Below are positions 62,394 through 64,000 of a stretch of DNA of 64,000 bases, in pieces. The stretch is taken from NCBI RefSeq assembly GCF_021290965.1, contig NZ_JAJOYT010000011.1, positions 84,573 to 148,572 of the forward strand. The letters are read 5' to 3'. A program made the translations under genes and the position numbers. The stretch's first letter is position 1. Each line of letters begins with the position of its first letter. The notes under the pieces are model-generated. The model did not search any database, was not told the origin of the DNA, and saw nothing but the letters and a program-made list of their open reading frames with translations. This DNA comes from Rheinheimera faecalis. GTDB lineage: Bacteria > Pseudomonadota > Gammaproteobacteria > Enterobacterales > Alteromonadaceae.

Positions 62394-62837
62394 CTATAGC
62401 AAAGCCAACAAAGCAGTTACTCCTGCGCCAATTAGGCCTGCAACTGTGGCGTTATTGAGTAGCTCTTTGAGCTTTGACTTTGCTTCCAAGTCATTGCTTT
62501 TAGCTATAGTCTCAATTAACTCTTGCACACTGACATGAACACTAAGCGAATTACCATTTCCGACCTGAAAGGTACTGCCTGAAATATTACCAATACTAAT
62601 TGAGTGTTGAGTTGAACTAGCAGGGGTAGTTAATTCAGATAAAAACTTTCTTCCAGAAATTGTTATTCTTGGTTCAAGGTAGCTATCTCCATCAAAACTA
62701 CTAGCATCAATTGCGGTAACATAGCCTTGTTCATACAGTTCTTTGAAAATACCTATAAGTGCAAATTCACCTTCAGTAATCTCCTCCGGAAATTCATTTT
62801 TTGATAAAAGCTCGAGAATGTATTTGTGCTCTTCCAT
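62394..62837 (-). CDS. winged-helix / amyloid-like-motif / C-terminal membrane-segment protein
   Basis: A 147-residue protein with three parts. Residues 1-70 look like a winged helix (KYILELLSKNEFPEEITEGEFALIGIFKELYEQGYVTAI...ITISGRKFLSEL). A Gly/Ser/Asn linker then holds ISIGNISGSTFQVGNGNS, whose FQVGNGN core resembles RHIM/HET-s-type amyloid signalling motifs. An amphipathic helix and a hydrophobic C-terminal end follow (TVAGLIGAGVTALLALL). GGAGAGG precedes the ATG. No precise family recognised. Its pairing with a HEPN protein suggests a sensor/effector or toxin/antitoxin-like pair. Confidence 0.62.
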   Translation of the reverse strand: MEEHKYILELLSKNEFPEEITEGEFALIGIFKELYEQGYVTAIDASSFDGDSYLEPRITISGRKFLSELTTPASSTQHSISIGNISGSTFQVGNGNSLSVHVSVQELIETIAKSNDLEAKSKLKELLNNATVAGLIGAGVTALLALL

Positions 62838-62849
62838 AACCTCTCCAAT

Positions 62850-62965
62850 GCGTAACGCCCACTTCAGGTGCGTCGAAGCCGAAGTGTTTTTGTGTTAATG
62901 TTTGAACGCAGCGAGCAACACAAAAACGCGGAGGTTTTGGCGCCAGACTGCAAGCGCTTGTTAGG
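62850..62965 (-). repeat. attC-like integron recombination site
   Basis: On the minus strand it starts CCTAACAAGCGCTTGCAG and ends GTGGGCGTTACGC, matching the ends of known attC sites, and encloses an 11-bp inverted repeat (GTTTTTGTGTT / AACACAAAAAC) and a CACTTC/GAAGTG hairpin. It lies between two minus-strand genes, directly after the stop of the HsdR-N gene and before the Shine-Dalgarno of the next cassette gene. Confidence 0.78.
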
Positions 62966-62969
62966 GGTT

Positions 62970-63980
62970 CTAGCTAACAAACATCTCAAACTTTCCATAA
63001 AGACTAATCCTTTGATTAAAGCTTTGATAATCCATAATTGATTCGAAGCTTCCATGGAATCGATGTCCCTCTAAATGACCGGTTGCTGCAAATATGACTC
63101 TACAAGTCATATTCATTGGTATTGCAACTTCTCGCCAAGTATTTATATCTAATAATCTTTCCCCTGCAGGGAGAGTAATTATTTGCTCTCCTCGAAATGT
63201 TGTTGGCTCATCGGCATTACTTGAAATACGGCTGTCCGGACTAAACATTTCAAAAGATGAGAGACCTAGCCTTTGATTTAAGTTTTGCATTGATCTTGTT
63301 GGTGCAACTGTAGTTAAAAATGCGACTAATCGACCTTCCTCATCCCTTTCTAGAGCTCCACTAGAAACAGAAATTTGCATTTCTCGAAGAGCAGGTATAT
63401 TAACGGAACTTCCGTGGTAACTAATAAGCCCATTGGTGACACGAACTATGGACCTTAACCCTTCACCTATCGGTTCACCGATTTCTGGCTCAATGCTTGG
63501 GTTGTCGCGGAGAATAGACTCAGGTGCTAATAAACTTTCTATAGATCTGTATTTAGAATCAAAATCTTCATAGTTTATTTCGAGTAGAGGAGCCGATTGA
63601 GGACCTCGATTAGTTTGGTAAACAACTAACTTTCTCCCATTGCACACAGCAAAGTATACAGCTCTGATCTCAGGGTGATTTGCATATGTAAAGGCTTGCT
63701 CTATCGCATCATTGTCAATATCTACATCGGGAGCTTTAGCTTCCACAACCCATCTAACAGACAATTCAGCCTCTAAAATGTAGTCTGCAATACCTCTTAA
63801 AATCGGATCCTTTTTGGAGTTTTTTCGTCCAAGGAAAGCCCTTGGGTATCTTAAAGACTGTTCTCTGATGACATTGTGAACAGTTCCTGACCTATAACCA
63901 AGTGCTCTAATCAGTGGTGCTAGAATCTCTTCTCTAATATCAGTTTCATTTAAATTGTCAAAGCTAATTGGTTCAAACAA
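62970..63980 (-). CDS. orphan HsdR N-terminal-domain nuclease-like protein, integron cassette gene
   Basis: The N-terminal 160 residues match the type I restriction HsdR-N fold: NETDIREEILAPLIRALGY, then the PD-(D/E)xK core ILRGIADYILEAELSVRWVVEAKAP (catalytic Asp, Glu and Lys) and QAFTYANHPEIRAVYFAVCNGRKLVVYQT. The remaining 175 residues are beta-rich and unassigned (GLISYHGSSVNIPALREMQISVSSGALE, MTCRVIFAATGHLEGHRFHGSF). No helicase domain follows, unlike genuine HsdR. The frame stays open from the TTG at 63980 to the window edge, so the true start may lie outside. It is more A+T-rich than the core genes, fitting a cassette. A defence role is inferred. Confidence 0.72.
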   Translation of the reverse strand: MFEPISFDNLNETDIREEILAPLIRALGYRSGTVHNVIREQSLRYPRAFLGRKNSKKDPILRGIADYILEAELSVRWVVEAKAPDVDIDNDAIEQAFTYANHPEIRAVYFAVCNGRKLVVYQTNRGPQSAPLLEINYEDFDSKYRSIESLLAPESILRDNPSIEPEIGEPIGEGLRSIVRVTNGLISYHGSSVNIPALREMQISVSSGALERDEEGRLVAFLTTVAPTRSMQNLNQRLGLSSFEMFSPDSRISSNADEPTTFRGEQIITLPAGERLLDINTWREVAIPMNMTCRVIFAATGHLEGHRFHGSFESIMDYQSFNQRISLYGKFEMFVS

Positions 63981-64000
63981 ATCATCTTTCCTTACATGCC

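Noticed and set aside
1..64000. tRNA, rRNA, CRISPR arrays, intact insertion sequences and an integron integrase
   Set aside because: None could be recognised by eye on either strand; no cloverleaf-like segment, regular repeat array or transposase/integrase reading frame was found.

Overview
The window reads as the chromosome of a free-living gammaproteobacterium of the Alteromonadales/Chromatiaceae type. Rheinheimera or a close relative is my best guess from overall gene content (DUF885 and M20 exported peptidases, TonB-dependent receptor plus GH3, DUF2982, DUF6172, DUF5610, DUF2884); this is inference without a database search. It is protein-dense, with short operons on both strands. I saw no rRNA, tRNA or CRISPR array.

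Left part (1-19 kb): yajQ, then a cobalamin riboswitch and btuB; msrA; an FAD oxidoreductase/SDR pair; a PH-domain protein; osmC; an SDR. A FixJ-type response regulator is followed by its PAS-rich histidine kinase, which carries an in-frame stop and a 3' frameshift. The main block is a minus-strand, riboswitch-led B12 operon: btuD-btuC-cobT-cobS-cobU-cobC-cobO-btuF. With btuB it forms a complete route for outer-membrane uptake, periplasmic capture, inner-membrane import, adenosylation and nucleotide-loop assembly (corrinoid salvage; no corrin ring genes are present). A 126-bp inverted-repeat element sits in the 5' end of btuF.

Middle part (19-47 kb): an amino-acid-type periplasmic binding protein, an LldP-type lactate permease, an RND efflux pair (adaptor and pump), a 31-residue CxxC membrane microprotein coupled to a DUF2982 gene, a FapA-like DUF342 protein, two DUF1566 exported proteins, a DUF2884 protein, a MarR-SMR efflux pair with candidate operators, a PA2169-family four-helix protein behind a good sigma-54 promoter, an acyltransferase, an RhlE-type helicase, an exported protein of unknown family, an MFS carrier with a Met/His-rich N-terminus, a periplasmic TonB-C/Sel1 protein, and two exported peptidase-like enzymes.

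Right part (47-61.8 kb): a CvrA/NhaP2 K+/H+ antiporter, rimK with a desuccinylase-like partner, corA-mgtE magnesium channels, and a beta-glucan locus (TonB-dependent receptor, GH3 exo-glucanase, LytS-type kinase and LytTR regulator).

Far right (61.8-64 kb): two attC-like sites enclose minus-strand cassettes. This looks like the distal end of a chromosomal integron array whose integrase, if present, would lie to the right of the window. The cassettes carry a HEPN-motif protein paired with a winged-helix/amyloid-like-motif/C-terminal-membrane protein, and an orphan HsdR-N (PD-(D/E)xK) protein. These are candidate phage-defence cassettes and the best place to look for an undescribed system.
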